Shown here: positions 22,566-34,838 of the stretch, piece by piece
Layout: every line of letters begins with the position of its first letter
Numbering within the stretch: the first letter of the stretch is position 1
Assembly (NCBI RefSeq): GCF_002288925.2
Contig: NW_022098067.1
Coordinates: forward strand, 5,325,458-5,389,457
Length of the DNA: 64,000 nt
Direction: 5' to 3'
From: Delphinapterus leucas
Lineage: Eukaryota > Chordata > Mammalia > Artiodactyla > Monodontidae
Translations under genes and position numbers: made by a program
Notes under the pieces: generated by a model
What the model was told of the DNA's origin: nothing
The model's input: only the letters and a program-made list of their open reading frames with translations
Databases searched by the model: none

Positions 22566-25500
22566 ATGGTAATAGGAACATACATATCAATAATTACCTT
22601 AAATGTAAATGGATTAAATGCTCCAACCAAAAGACATAGACTGGCTGAATGGATACAAAAGCAAGATCCATATATATGCCATCTACAAGAGAACCACTTC
22701 AGACCTAGAGACACATACAGACTGAAAGTAAGGGGATTGAAAAAGATATTCCATGCATATGGAAAGCAAAAGAAAGCTGGAGTAGCAATTCACATATCAG
22801 AAAAAATAGACTTAAAACAAAAACTATTACAAGAAACAAGGAAGGACACTACATAATGATCAAGGGATCAATCCAAGAAGAAGATATAACAATTGTAAAT
22901 ATTTATGCACTCAACATAGCAGCACCACCATATATAAGGAAAATACTAAAAGCCATTAAAGGGGAAACTGACAGTAACACAATCATACTAGGGGACTTTA
23001 ACACCACACTTTCACCAATGGACAGATCATCCAAAATGAAAATAAATAAGGAAACACAAGCTTTAAATGATACATTAAACAAGATGGACTTAATTGATAT
23101 TTATAGGACACTCCAACCAAAAACAACAGAATACACATTCTTCTCAAGTGCTCATGGAACATTTTCCAGGATAGATCATATCTTGGGTAACAAATCAAGG
23201 CTTGGTAAACTTAGGAAAATTGAAATCATATCAAGTATCTTTTCCGACCACAAAGCTGTAAGACTAGATCTCAATTCCAGGAAAAAATCTGTAGGAATTA
23301 CAAACACATGGAGGCTAAACAACACACTACTTAGTAACCAAGAGATCACTGAAGAAATCAAAGAGGAAATCAAAAAATACCTAGAAACAAATGACAACAA
23401 AAACACAACACAAAACCTATGGGATGCAGCAAAAGCAGTTCTGAGAGAATTTTATAGCTATACAAGCCTACCTTAAGAAACAAGAAACCTCTCAAATAAA
23501 CAACCTAACGTTACACCTAAAGCAATTACAGAAGGAAGAACAAAGGAACCCCAAAGTTAGCAGACGGAAAGAAATTATAAGGATCAGATCAGAAATAAAT
23601 GAAAAAGAAATGAAGTAAATGATAGCAAAGATAAATAAAACTAAAAGCTGGTTCTTTGAGAAGATAAACAAAATTGATAAACCATTAGCCAGATTTATAA
23701 AGAAAAAAAGGGAGAAGACTCAAATCAATAGAATTAGAAATTAAAAAGATGAAGTAACAACTGACATTGCAGAAATAAAAAGGATCATGACAGATTACTA
23801 TAAGCAACTCTATGTTGGTAAAATGGACAACCTGAAAAAATGGACAAATTCTTAGAAATGCACAACCTTCCAAGTCTGAACCAGGAAGAAATACAAAATA
23901 TGAACAATCACAAGAACTGAAATTGAAAATGTGATTAAAAATCTTCCAACAAACAAAAGCCCAGGACCAGATGGCTTCACAGGCGAATTCTATCCAACAT
24001 TTAGAGAAGAGCTAACACCTAACCTTCTCAAACTCTTCCAAAATATAGAAGAGGGAGGAACACTCCCAAACTCATTCTATGAGGCCACCATCACACTGAT
24101 ACCAAAACCAGACAAGAATGTCACAAAGAAAGAAAACTACAGACTTATATCACTGATGAACATAGGTGCAAAAATCCTCAGCAACATCCTAGCAAACAGA
24201 ATTCAACAGCACAGTAAAAGAATCATACACCATGATCAAGTAGGATTTATCCCAGGAATGTAAGGATTCTTCAATATATGCAAATCAATCAACGTGATAT
24301 GCCATATTAACAAATTCAAGGACAAAAACTATATGATCATCTCAATAGATGCAGAGAAAACTTTAGCTAAAATTCAACACCGATTTATGATAAAAACCCT
24401 GCAGAAAGTAGGCATAGATGGAACTTTCCTCAACATAATAAGCCCATATATGACAAACCCACAGCCAACATCGTCCTCAAGGGTGAAAAACTGAAACCAT
24501 TTCCACGAGAATCAGGAACAAGACACAGTTGCCCAATCTCACCACTATCATTCAACATAGTTTTGGAAGTTTTAGCCACAGTACTCAGAGAAGAAAAAGA
24601 AATAAAAGGAATCCAAATCAGAAAAGAAGTAGTAAGCTGTCACTGTTTGCAGATGACACGATTGTATACATAGAGAATCCTAAAGATGCTACGAGAAAAC
24701 TACTAGAGCTAATCAATGAATTTGGTAAAGTAGCAGGATACAAAATTAATGCATAGAAACCTCTTGCATTCCTATAACACTAATGATGAAAAACCTGAAA
24801 GTGACATTAAGAAAATACCCCCATTTACCATTGCAACAAGAAGAATAAAATATCTAGGAATAAACCTACCTAAGGAGACAAAAGACCTGTATGCAGAAAA
24901 TTATAAGACAATGGTGAAAGAAATTAAAGATGATACAAATAGATGGAGAGATATACCATGTTCTTGGATTGGAAGAATCAACATTGTGAAAATGACTATA
25001 CTACCCAAAGCAATCTACAGATTCAATGCAATCCCTATCAAACTACCACTGGAATTTTTCACAGAACTAGAACAAAAAATTTCACAATTTGTATGGAAAC
25101 ACAAAAGAGCCCAAAATATCCAAAGCAATCTTGAGAAACAAAAACGGACCTGGAGGAATCAGGCTCCCTGACTTAAGACTATACTACAAAGCTACAGTAA
25201 TCAAGATAGCATGGTACTGGTACTAAAACAGAAATATAGATCAATGGAACAGGATTGCAAGCCGAGAGATAAACCCATGCACCTATGGTCACCTTATCTT
25301 TCATAAAGGAGGCAAGAATATACAATGGAGAAGAGACAGCCTCTTCAATAAGTGGTGCTGGGAAAACGGTATAGCTACATTTAAAAGAATGAAATTAGAA
25401 CATTCACTAACACCATACACAAAAATAAACTCAAAATGGATTAGAAACCTAAATGTAAGGCCAGACACCATCAATCTCACAGAGGAAAACATAGGCAGAG

Positions 25501-26351
25501 CACTGTATGACATAAATCACAGCAAGATCCTTTTTGACTCACCTCCTAGAGAAATGGTAATAAAAACAAAAATAAACAAATGGGACCTAATGAAACTTAA
25601 CAGGTTTTGCACAGCAAACGAAACCATAAACAGGACGAAAAGACAACCCTCAGAATGGGAGAAAATATTTGCAAATGAAGCAACTGACAAAGGACTAATC
25701 TCCAATACATACAAGCAACACATGCAGCTCAATATCAAAAAAACAAACAACCTGATCCAAAATTGGCCAGAAGACCTAAATAGACATTTCTCCAAAGGAC
25801 ATATACAGAATGGCAACAAACACAGGAAGCAATGCTCAGCATCATTAATCATTAGAGAAATGCAAATCAAAACTACAATGAGATATCATCTCACACTGGT
25901 CAGAATGGCCATCATCAAAAAATCTACAAATAATAAATGCTAGAGAGGGTGTGGAGAAAAGGGAACCCTCTTGTGCTGTTGGTGTGAATGTAAATTAATA
26001 CAGCCACTATGGAGAACAGTATGGAGGTTCCTTAAAAAACTAAAAATAGAACTACCATATGACCCAGCAATCCCACTACTGGGCATATACCCTGAGAAAA
26101 CCAAAATTCAAAAAGAGTCATGTACTAAAATGTTCATTGCTGCTCTTTTTACAATAGCCAGGACAATCAACAGATGAATGGATAAAGAAGATGTGGCACA
26201 TATATACAATGGAATATTACTCAGCCATCAAATGAATGAAACTGAGTTATTTGTAGTGAGGTGGATGGACCTAGAGACTGTCATACAGAGTGAAGTAAGG
26301 CAGAAAGAGAAAAACAAATACTGTATGCTAACACATATATATGGAATCTAA
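22566..26351 (+). pseudogene. L1 ORF2 (endonuclease and reverse transcriptase) pseudogene
   Basis: ORF2p makes the target nick and copies L1 RNA. From ATG 22566 the endonuclease starts well: the active-site Asn in TLNVNGLN, the catalytic Glu in LQENHF, GDFNT near 22995 and FSDH near 23245 are present. The frame is lost near 22856, and again at several later places (about 23476, 23930, 24263, 24494, 24756, 25171, 25943). The RT motif FADD survives locally (24650-24661). In the C-terminal Cys motif the Trp after the first Cys is a TAG stop (25941-25943) and the His is replaced by Cys. It ends HIYGI-stop at 26349-26351, so length is near full. Confidence 0.92.
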
Positions 26352-26722
26352 AAAAAAATGATCAGAAGAACCTAGGGGCAAGATGGGAATAAAGATACGG
26401 ACTTACTAGAGAATGGACTTGAGTATATAGGGAGTGGGAGGTGTAAGCTGGAACAAAGTGAGAGAGTGGCATGGACATATATACACTACCAAATGTAAAA
26501 TAGATAGCTAGTGGGAAGCAGTCGCATAGCACAGGGAGATCAGCTCGGTGCTGTGACCACCTATAGGGGTGGAATAAGGAGGGAGGGAGGGAGGGTGATG
26601 CAAGAGGGAAGAGATATGGGGACATATGTATATGTATAACTGATTGACTTTGTTTTAAGGCAGAAAGTAACACACCATTGTAAAGCAATTATACTCCAGT
26701 AAAGATGCTAAAGAAAAAAAAC
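26352..26722 (+). other. L1 3' UTR and A-rich tail
   Basis: Contains CGGTGCTGTGACCACCTATA, a GGGA-repeat run (26577-26595), AGAGATATGGGGACATATGT and GTAAAGCAATTATACTCCAG, the younger of two L1 3'-UTR types in this window. The polyadenylation hexamer is AGTAAA, a weaker variant. Confidence 0.85.
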
Positions 26723-26734
26723 AAAAGCCTTGAG

Positions 26735-27534
26735 ATGGCATCTAATTCCTCATCTGACATTCCAGGTAGATTACACCTCTACCTTCTCAGACCAATGGCA
26801 TTTAATATAATCCTGGCCATGTTATTGAAGGATATTTGAGTCACCAAGAACTTTGATAGTAGTGTTTGAGAGTGTGATTGGGAGGGTGTACATATGTAAA
26901 ACCTTCTAGGAATAAAAGGAAGTTATACAAGGCCAGTAGATCACTAAAACCAGGAATGTTTTGTGTGTGGCATTGTTTAATGACATGAGTTTCAAAACTG
27001 GTGTTTTTTAAGAAAAAAAGCAGAAAAATTATGTGGATGAGGCAGTGAGGAATCCCCACCTCCAGGTCCCGAGGAAAGAGAGGTTTGGGAGAGAAAATAT
27101 CTACCACTGAGAGAGAACAAAACAATTCTCAGAAGAGAGGCACGTTTATGTTAGGAAAAGAAAATGAAGAAGATATCCGATTATGGGAAATTTTGTTGAT
27201 GACTGATCCTGAGATGCAGAGATTATAGTGAAAGGAATTCAGAAGTTAGGTAAACGTAGAAAATGGTGTCAGAGAAAGCAATGCACAGAGTTATATGGGA
27301 ATGACAGTACGGAGGATGGTGGATGATTAGGGAGTTCTGGACTTCTTGTGGTGACATATGTAAACAGGTAAAAAAGGCATGATAAGTCTTGATTGGTCAC
27401 AAGGCAGATAGAAATAAGGGTCTGGCCAGGAACAAACTAAGTTTTCGAAATCCCTTGTAACTACATCTGATGGAAGCGTGGAGGCTTGGGAAGAGGTAGC
27501 TTATGGACTCTCTACTGATATCTACTGACATCAT
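26735..27534. other. No feature recognised
   Basis: About 0.8 kb of apparently unique sequence between the L1 and an old L2. A 94-codon minus frame (26841-27125) has no recognised domain. Confidence 0.4.
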
Positions 27535-29206
27535 TTATGTTAATTTCAGTCTCTTGACCACTTCTCTTCCAGTAACATTGTCCTCCACCCCACTCCCTCC
27601 CGTAGGCACATCCTATTACTATACATAATTATCAATAATTGAAACCTCTATTGGCTCAATTTTAAGCACCATACTTCTTAACCACCACTTTCCTCTAGTT
27701 CTTCAATTCCAACATTTTTTCAACACAACCAGGAAGCTAAAATCCATTTATCTTATGAACTTTTCACTATTCCTTATACCCTCAAGTCCCCTTTTCCCTA
27801 TATACCTTGCTAAAATGCCATGGCTGGTCAATATAATCACTCTTTGTTTACATCCTCCACTCCTTTGTCTTTCTCTCACTTCGTGGCTTCCACTTTTGTA
27901 AACCAAAGCTAAGGTTGAATTCAAATAACACCCTATTTGATTGATGTCTACTATATTGCTCTAGTCCATTTTTTCTCCCACTCTCTTAGAAGACTACCTT
28001 ATTTTCTCTAAAATTCCAACACCGTCATGCTCAGCTGATGACCTTCTTTGTAACTTCATTGTGAAAATAGTAGAAATAATCATGAGAAATTTTCACACAT
28101 TTACACCAGCAATTTTTGCCCTACCTATATTGGTGTCCATAATCCTAGTAAACACTACACCCTGCACTTCAGCACTAGATCACACCCCATTTGCTCCGCT
28201 CAAGAAAGTTGTTCCAGCAAATCTTTTTTAGACATCGTTAATTTTGCTTGTCCCTATTGGGTCTCTCTAATCAGCCAACAAACATGCTTTTATTACTTAC
28301 ATCTTTTTAAAAAATCCTCTTTGACTTCACTTCCCCTTTCAGCAACTGCTGCATTCCTTCCTCTTTTTCTACAGCAAAAATCCTTGAAAAACTTTTCTGC
28401 ACTTGCTGTTTCCAATTTTCCTACACTTATTCTATCTTAAATTCATTCTAATCTGCCTTTCTCTTATAACTCTCCATTGAAACATCATTTATCATTGTCA
28501 CTAATGACCTCTACAGTGCTAAATCCAAGAATAAATTCCCCATTATCATACTTGAACTAGCTGTAGAATTTGACCTGGTTGATTATTCCCTGTTCCCTAT
28601 TCCTGAAACAATTGCTTCAGTGGTCTGCCAAAATCGTCATTGTTTTTTGTTTTTTTGTTTTTTCCTTTTTATCTACTCCTTCTTAATCTCTATTACTGGT
28701 TCCTCTAAAACACCAACTTGTTAACATATGCGTGTTCCAGGGCATAGTACTTAGACTTTTCTTCTCAATTTATACCCATTTCCTTGGTGACTTGAATCAG
28801 AATCATAGCTTTAGATACAATCCATATGCTGATGCTTCTCAAATCATTTCTCCAGTCTTTATTACATCCCTGAACTCCAGATTCATGGACCCATCTCTCT
28901 ACTCATCAACCACTAGATGTCTCAAACCTAATATGACCAAAATTGATTTATTGATTCATTTTTCTATCTCAGCAAAAGGGACAACTTCATTCTTTCAGTT
29001 ACTCAGGAGTCATCATTGAATACTCCCTTTCTTGCATGCCTATATCAAATGCAGCAGTATCTTCAGAAGTCTACTAATTTCTCATCATCATAACCGTTCA
29101 TTAAATATTGTAATAGCACCCTAACTGGTTTCCTTTATTCCATTCTTAACCACCTGTTGCTTATTCTCAATATAAAATTCAGTGATAATGTTCAAACCTG
29201 CCTTAG
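27535..29206 (+). mobile_element. L2 LINE, first segment (ORF2 region)
   Basis: Decayed L2 reverse-transcriptase region in order: ATTGTCACTAATGACCTCTA (28494-28513), GACCTGGTTGATTATTCCC, CAGGGCATAGTACTTAGAC, CATATGCTGATGCTTCTCAA (28823-28842), CCTAATATGACCAAAATTGA and CACCCTAACTGGTTTCC. No open frame of length survives. The same L2 continues at 29453-29534 and at 31692-31985, on the far sides of two later insertions. Confidence 0.7.
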
Positions 29207-29452
29207 TCAATTCAGGCAAATACAACTTCCAATTTCGCAGATGGCCACCTTCTAGTTAAGTCCTCACATGACTAATAACAGAGGAAACAAGCACTCATAC
29301 CTCTTCCTATAAGAGCACTAATCCCATCATGAAGTGTTCACTGTCATAACCTAATTACCTCCCAAAGCCCCCATCTCCAAATACAGTCATATTAAGGCTT
29401 AAGGTTTCAATATGTGAATTTGGGGGAAACACAAACCTTCAGACCATAGCAA
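29207..29452 (-). mobile_element. ERVL-MaLR LTR (MLT1/MST-type), antisense
   Basis: CATAACCTAATTACCTCCCA, then CATCTCCAAATACAGTCATA, TCAATATGTGAATTTGGGG and ACAAACCTTCAGACCATAGC read in reverse as a MaLR LTR. It cuts the L2, so it inserted after it. Confidence 0.75.
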
Positions 29453-29534
29453 ATCTACATCAGACAATGTCACTCTTCTGCTGAACTCCTCCTAACACCA
29501 TTAGATTTCAAACTGTAAGAAAAACCCTGAATTC
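29453..29534 (+). mobile_element. L2 LINE, second segment
   Basis: ACATCAGACAATGTCACTCT, then CTGCTGAACTCCTCC, continues the L2 begun before the MaLR LTR and is cut by an antisense L1. Confidence 0.6.
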
Positions 29535-30045
29535 ATTTTTCTTTTGCAAAAAAAAAAACACATCTGTTTTACATAGTTTTTGGACAGTTTTTATTGAAGT
29601 GTAGTTAATTTACAATGTTGTGTTACTTTCAAATGAACAGCAATGTGATTCAGTTTGCTGTACACTTGAAATTTTCTCAGATTTTTTCCCTTTATAAGTT
29701 ATTACAAGAGATTGAGTATAGTTTCCTGTGCTATACACTAGGTCCTTGTTTTTTAACTATTTTATATATAGTTGAGTATATATGTTAATTCCAAATTTCT
29801 AATTTATCTCTCCCCCAACCACTGTAGTTATCCCCTTTGGTAACCATAAGTTTTTCTATGTCTCTGAGTCTCTTTCTCTTTTGGAAATAAGTTCATTTGT
29901 ATCACTTTTTTTAAAGATTCCACATATAAGTGATATCATATGATATTTGTCCTTGATTTACTTCACTTAATATGATAATCTCTAGGTTCATTCATGTTGC
30001 TGCAAATGGCATTATTTCATTCTTTTTTATGGCTGAGTAATATTC

Positions 30046-30198
30046 CATTATATGTATATATAATATATATGTAAATTGTATACTATATATATAATATATA
30101 GTATATATAATATATATAATATATATTACACATATATTATATAATATAAATTTATAATGTATATAATATTTTATTTTATATATATATATATATATATC
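30046..30198. repeat. AT/TA-rich microsatellite
   Basis: About 150 bases almost only A and T (TATATAATATATA units) inside the reversed L1, placed just after the reversed TTCCATTATATG of ORF2. Confidence 0.9.
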
Positions 30199-30585
30199 TC
30201 ATCTTCTTCATCCATTCACCTTTTGATGGACATTTAGGTTGCTTCCTTGTGTTGGCTATTCCAAATAGTGTTGCTATGAATATTGGGATACATGTATCTC
30301 TTCAAATTATAGTTTTGTCCAGACATATGCCCAGGATTGGGGTTGCAGAATCATATGGTAACACTATTTTTAATTTTTTAAGGAACCTCCATACTGTGCT
30401 CCATCGTGGCTACATCAATTTACATTCCCACCACATTCTTGCCAACATTTGTTGTGTTCTTTTTGATGATAGCCATTCTGACATTGTGGTTTTCATTTGC
30501 ATTTCCTTGATGATTAGCAATGTTGAGCTCTTTTCATGTGCTTGTTGGCCACCTTCATTTCCTCTTTAGAAAAATGTCTATTCAG

Positions 30586-30796
30586 GGCTTCCCTGGTGGC
30601 GCAGTGGTTGAGAGTCTGCCTGGCGATGCAGGGGACACAGGTTCGTGCCCCAGTCTGGGAAGATCCCACATGCTGTGGAGCGGCTGGGCCTGTGAGCCAT
30701 GGCCGCTGAGCCTGTGCGTCCGGAGCCTGCTCTCCGCAACGGGAGAGGCCACAACAGTGAGAGGCCCGCGTACCACAAAAAAAGAAAAAAAAAAAA
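30586..30796 (+). mobile_element. Full-length CHR-type SINE
   Basis: Starts GGCTTCCCTGGTGGCGCAGT with a clean box A, and box B near GGTTCGTGCCC (30642-30652). The body ends AGAGGCCCGCGTACCAC, followed by an A-rich tail. A perfect 18-bp target duplication (AGAAAAATGTCTATTCAG) flanks it at 30568-30585 and 30797-30814. It lies inside the antisense L1, so it is younger than that L1. Confidence 0.95.
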
Positions 30797-31691
30797 AGAA
30801 AAATGTCTATTCAGTTCTTCTGCTCACTTAAAAAAATTTTTTTCTTATGTTGAGTTGTATGAGCTGCTTATATATTTTGGAAATTAATCCCTTGTTGGTA
30901 GTATTGTTTGCAAATATTTTCTCCCAGTCCATATGTTGTATTTTCATTTTATTTTATGGTTTCCTTTGCTGTGCAAAATCTTTTTAGTTTAATTAGGTCA
31001 CATTTATTTATTTTTGTTTTTATTTACACTTCTCTAGGAGACAGATCCAAAAAGATATTGCTATGCTTTATGTTAAAGAATGTTCTGCTTATGTTCTCCT
31101 GTAGATGTTTTATAGTATCCAGTCTTACATTTAAGTCTTTAATCCATTTTGAGCTTATTTTTGTATATGGGGTTAGAGAATATTCTAAGTTCATTCTTTT
31201 ACATGTAGCTGTCCAGTTTTTCTCAGCACCACTTATTGAAGAGACTGTCTTTTCTCCATTGCATATTCTTGCCACGTTTGTCATATATTAATTGACCATA
31301 AGTATGTGGGTTTATTTTGGGGCTCTCTATTCTGTTTCATTGATTTCTGTGTCTGTTTTTGTTTTAGTACAATACTCTTTTGATTACTGTAGATTTGTAG
31401 TATAATCTGAAGTCAGGGGGCATGATTACTCCACCTCTTTTCATCTTTCTCAAGATTGTTTTGGCTATTTGTGGTCTTTTGTGTTTCCACACAAATTTAA
31501 AAAACGTTTTGTTGTAGTTCTGTGTAAAATGCCATTGGTAATTTGATAGGAATTACATTGAATCTGTAGGTTTCCTTGTGTAGTATGGTCATTTTAGCAG
31601 TATTTATCAGTATCTTCCAATCCAAGAACATTGTATATCTTTGGATCTGTTTGTGTCATCTTAAATTTCTTTCATGAAAAAGCCTTAATTC

Positions 31692-31985
31692 TTAATAAGA
31701 TCTGAAAGACATATACAGTCTGATCCCCTTCCCTTAACTTATTTTTTTTCTTTGCTCTCCTTGTCTACTACTCTCTAAAGCATTCTTCTCCAACTACATA
31801 CTTCTTGCTGTGCTTCAAACATGACAAGCAATGTTGGACTTACTCTTTCATCTGATTGTTCATTGTTTCTCCAGATATCTTATCAGACTTAACTCCCTCA
31901 CCTTCTTTAGGCTATTTATTTCACCTAAGGCTGTCTCTGACCACAATAACTAAAACTGCCCCTCCTAAAAACAATCCTTGTTTGC
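31692..31985 (+). mobile_element. L2 LINE, third segment
   Basis: CTTAATAAGATCTGAAAGAC, then GTCTGATCCCCTTCCC and CTAAGGCTGTCTCTGACC, continues the L2 body after the antisense L1 insertion. Confidence 0.6.
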
Positions 31986-33104
31986 TTTTTCTATTTTAAT
32001 TTAGAAAATAACTGATAACTGAGCACAAACATCTAGTAGGAAGAATTAATAGTTCAGCAGTAGACTCTCTTTATGTGTATAAAGCTATAAAATGTATACA
32101 TATAATCCTATATAACTAATAAAGGGGAAAGCCAAAAAATTTGATATGTCTTCCTGTGCTTTATATTGTACCATGGATGCTATAAAAGAGATAGTAGAAG
32201 AGATCAGACAAAGGTGTTAGGCTTAAAATATACATTTGGAGTCACAGCAAAACATTTATAATAAAGGAGGTCATCAAGAAAATGAGTGTAGAAAGAGCAG
32301 TTATTCAAAGACCATGTCTTCTTTGAGCCTAACAGGATGGAGAGTGAGGAGAAACTGGTAATACAAACTGAAAAAGATCACTCAGAAAGATAAGACACCT
32401 CTAAAGTTGTGTTTTAGTGGGTAAAGAGGGCTTTTTTATCCCCTTGAGGAAATCAATGATCAACCATTCTGAAATGTTGTTAGTTCATGGATGATAAGGA
32501 CTTAGAACTTATCCTTGTAGTTATCAAAATGAAGATATTTTTGCGACTTTGAAGCAATTTTGGTAAAGCTATAGAAGTTGAAAGCCAGATTAGAGTGGGA
32601 CTCAAGAGAGTAGCAGGGAGAGATATTGGAGAAAGCAAGGAATTTGACTGCATGAGGAGGGATAGAAATGGAGTTGTAGATAAAAAGAAGAGAAAATGGG
32701 GCAGAATATCTGGATAGAGAAACAGGTAGGTTAGTAGATGTAATGATGGAAATATGTAGAAGTCTTCTTAATGATTTTCTTAATTCTCATCTAAGAGAAT
32801 AAGATTTTTTAATATCAATAAACTCATTAGTGTGACTTCTATATGGGCCTTTACATGAGCTTCTGTATTTTTTATACTATTATGGAAGTACCTTGAACAT
32901 GGGAATAATGTTTAATTGATCCTTTTCTCTCTCTTTTTAATTACTAGAATCATAGAAGTTAAAACAAAGAATGTTATCTTTTGAATTAAATTGAATGTGT
33001 GATTCCATTGCAGAATATAAGTAATAGTCACAACTTTCTAAATCTCTGATCTATAATAAATGTGGACCCTTTTCTTGAAGGGGGGGTGTCACCCTAAAAA
33101 GGAA
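31986..33104. other. No feature recognised
   Basis: About 1.1 kb of AT-rich sequence with no clear repeat; some of it may be unrecognised old L2 or L1. Confidence 0.35.
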
Positions 33105-34140
33105 TTCTGTTTAAGGGGATAAAATAATCAAATTTCAAAAGTAGCAACTTTACTTCTGGCCAAAATAGAGTAACCAGGACTGAATTTACCCTTCCACCTG
33201 AAACAACTAAATGAACTGAATAAACTATGTGAAACAGTAGTTTACAAGACATTGGATATCAGGCAACAAAGGCAGTTATCCTTGAGAGAGGAGAAGCAAA
33301 ATAAAACATGAAGAGAAAAAAAAGACTGAAAAGAACTAGAGAATTAGTGAGTTGTAGGACAACTTCAAGCAACTTATATATATATATACAGGCATACGTT
33401 GAAGATATTTCAAGTTCAGTTCCAGACTACTGCAATAAAGTAAATATCACAACAAAGTGAGTAACGTGAATTTTTTTGTTTCCCAGTACATATGAAAGTT
33501 ATGATTGCACTATACTGTAGTCTATTAAATGTGTAATGGCATTATGTCTAAAAAACGTATATACCTTAAAAAACATTTTATCATTAAAAATTCTTAACAT
33601 TATCTGAGCTTTCAGTAGTAAGACTAACATCAAAGATTACTGATTACAGATCATCATAACAGAGTAATAATGAAAAAGTTTGAAATATTGTAGGAATCAA
33701 CTGACATAGAGACATGAAGTAAGCAAATATTGCTGGAAAGATGTGCCAATAGAGTTACTCAATGCAGGGTTGCCATAAAACTTCTATTTATTAAAATAAA
33801 ATACAATATCTCTGCAAAGTGTGATACAGCAAAGCACAGTAAAATGAGGTATGGCTATAATTGAAATTCTCAAAGTGGAAAGGGAGAGACGTAAAATTAT
33901 TTGAAGTATTTAAATAAGACTAACAATTTTCCAAATTTGTGAAAATTTGAAACGCACAGATCTGTGAAGTGCAAGCTCCAACCTCAAGAAACATAAGAAA
34001 AGTACCTCAACACAACCTATAGCCAAATTGCTCAAAACCAGTGACAGAGAATCTTAAAAGCTACCAGAATAAATATGATATGTTATATATAGAGGAACAA
34101 ATAAGAATGACAGCAGATTTCTTATTTAAAAAAAAAAATT
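33105..34140 (+). mobile_element. Old L1M/HAL1 ORF1-region fragment, split by a Tigger
   Basis: Text such as TTCCAAATTTGTGAAAATTT, GCTCAAAACCAGTGACAGAG, then ATCTTAAAAGCTACCAGAAT and ATGACAGCAGATTTC follows the ORF1 region of old L1/HAL1 elements, with no surviving frame. The left part (33105-33386) is less certain. A Tigger transposon interrupts it at 33389-33857. Confidence 0.55.
33389..33857. mobile_element. Non-autonomous Tigger1-type DNA transposon
   Basis: About 469 bp with terminal inverted repeats CAGGCATACGTTGAAGA at the left and GAGGTATGGCTA at the right, flanked by TA (33387-33388 and 33858-33859), the target of Tc1/mariner-pogo elements. Subterminal text GACTACTGCAATAAAGTAAA and TTGTTTCCCAGTACATATGA matches Tigger1. 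The transposase is absent: text from the two ends joins near 33615-33630, so it is an internal-deletion derivative. Confidence 0.9.
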
Positions 34141-34164
34141 TCAACCTAAAAGTTGGTGGACACA

Positions 34165-34838
34165 CATTATTTGAGTGAAAAAAATTTTTTTAATTTTATT
34201 GAGTTATAGTTAATCCATAATGCTGTGTTAGTTTGAGGATTACAACAAAGTGAATTAGTCATACATGAATCCATTCTTTTTTTAGATTATTTTCTCCTAT
34301 AGGCCATTATAAAGTATTGAGTAGAGTTCTGTGTGATATACAGTAGGTTCTTATTAGTTAACTGTTTTATATATAATAGCGTGTATATGTCCATCCCAAT
34401 CTCCCAATTTATCCCTCCCTCCCCTTATTGCCTGGTAACCATAAATATGTTTTCTACATCTGTGACTATACTTCTGTCTTGTAACTTTTATTTGTACCCT
34501 TTCCTAGATTCCACATATAAGTTATAGCATGTGATATTTGCCTTTCTGTGTCTGACTTCTTTCACTCAGTATGACAATCTTTAGGTCCATGCATGTTACT
34601 GCAAATGTCATTATTTTGTTCTTTTTTATGTCTGAGTAATATTCCATTGTAAATATGTACCACATCTTCTTTATCCATTACTTTGTTGATGGACATTTAG
34701 GTTGCTTCCATGTCCTGGCTATTGTAAATAGTGCTGCAATGAACATTGAGGTGCAATGTATCTTTTAGAATGATGGTTTTCTCTGGGTATATGTCTAGGA
34801 GTTAGACTGCTAGGTCATATGGTAGCTCTATTTTTAGT
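34165..34838 (-). mobile_element. L1 3' end, antisense (older type), cut by the next L1
   Basis: Reversed 3' UTR with GGTAACCATAAATATG and the reversed ORF2 tail (ATATTCCATTGTAAATATGT, TTATCCATTACTTTGTTGAT, GGTAGCTCTATTTTTAGTTG). It stops at the poly-T start of a younger L1 at 34839. Confidence 0.85.

Larger units (their letters stand above)
19691..26722 (+). mobile_element. Near full-length L1 retrotransposon, inactive
   Basis: About 7.0 kb with the complete L1 order: GC-rich 5' UTR (19691-21629), ORF1 (21630-22512), short spacer, ORF2 (22566-26351), 3' UTR and A-rich tail to about 26722. A probable target duplication flanks it, AAGTCTTGAG (19681-19690) and AAGCCTTGAG (26725-26734), matching 9 of 10. 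Both ORFs carry stops and frameshifts, and the 3' signal reads AGTAAA (26699-26704) instead of AATAAA. The intact 5' end indicates full-length reverse transcription; later mutation killed it. The 3' UTR is of the younger 'GTGACCACCTA' type. Confidence 0.95.
29535..31675 (-). mobile_element. 5'-truncated L1, antisense, older 3'-UTR type
   Basis: Runs from a T-rich end through the reversed 3' UTR (TGGTAACCATAAGTTTTTC, the older type) and reversed ORF2 C-terminus to about the RT/C-terminal join. Target duplication GAAAAACCCTGAATTC (29519-29534) and its right copy (31676-31691) match at 14 of 16. An AT microsatellite and a CHR SINE lie inside. Two ORF2 remnants remain readable, at 30908-31291 and 31024-31284 on opposite strands; only the minus one is L1 sense. 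Confidence 0.85.

Noticed and set aside
30046..30198. AT-rich tract as an origin or matrix-attachment site
   Set aside because: It is a microsatellite grown inside an L1; no other evidence supports a function.
30520..30831. 103-codon frame and overlapping minus frames
   Set aside because: They run through a CHR SINE body.
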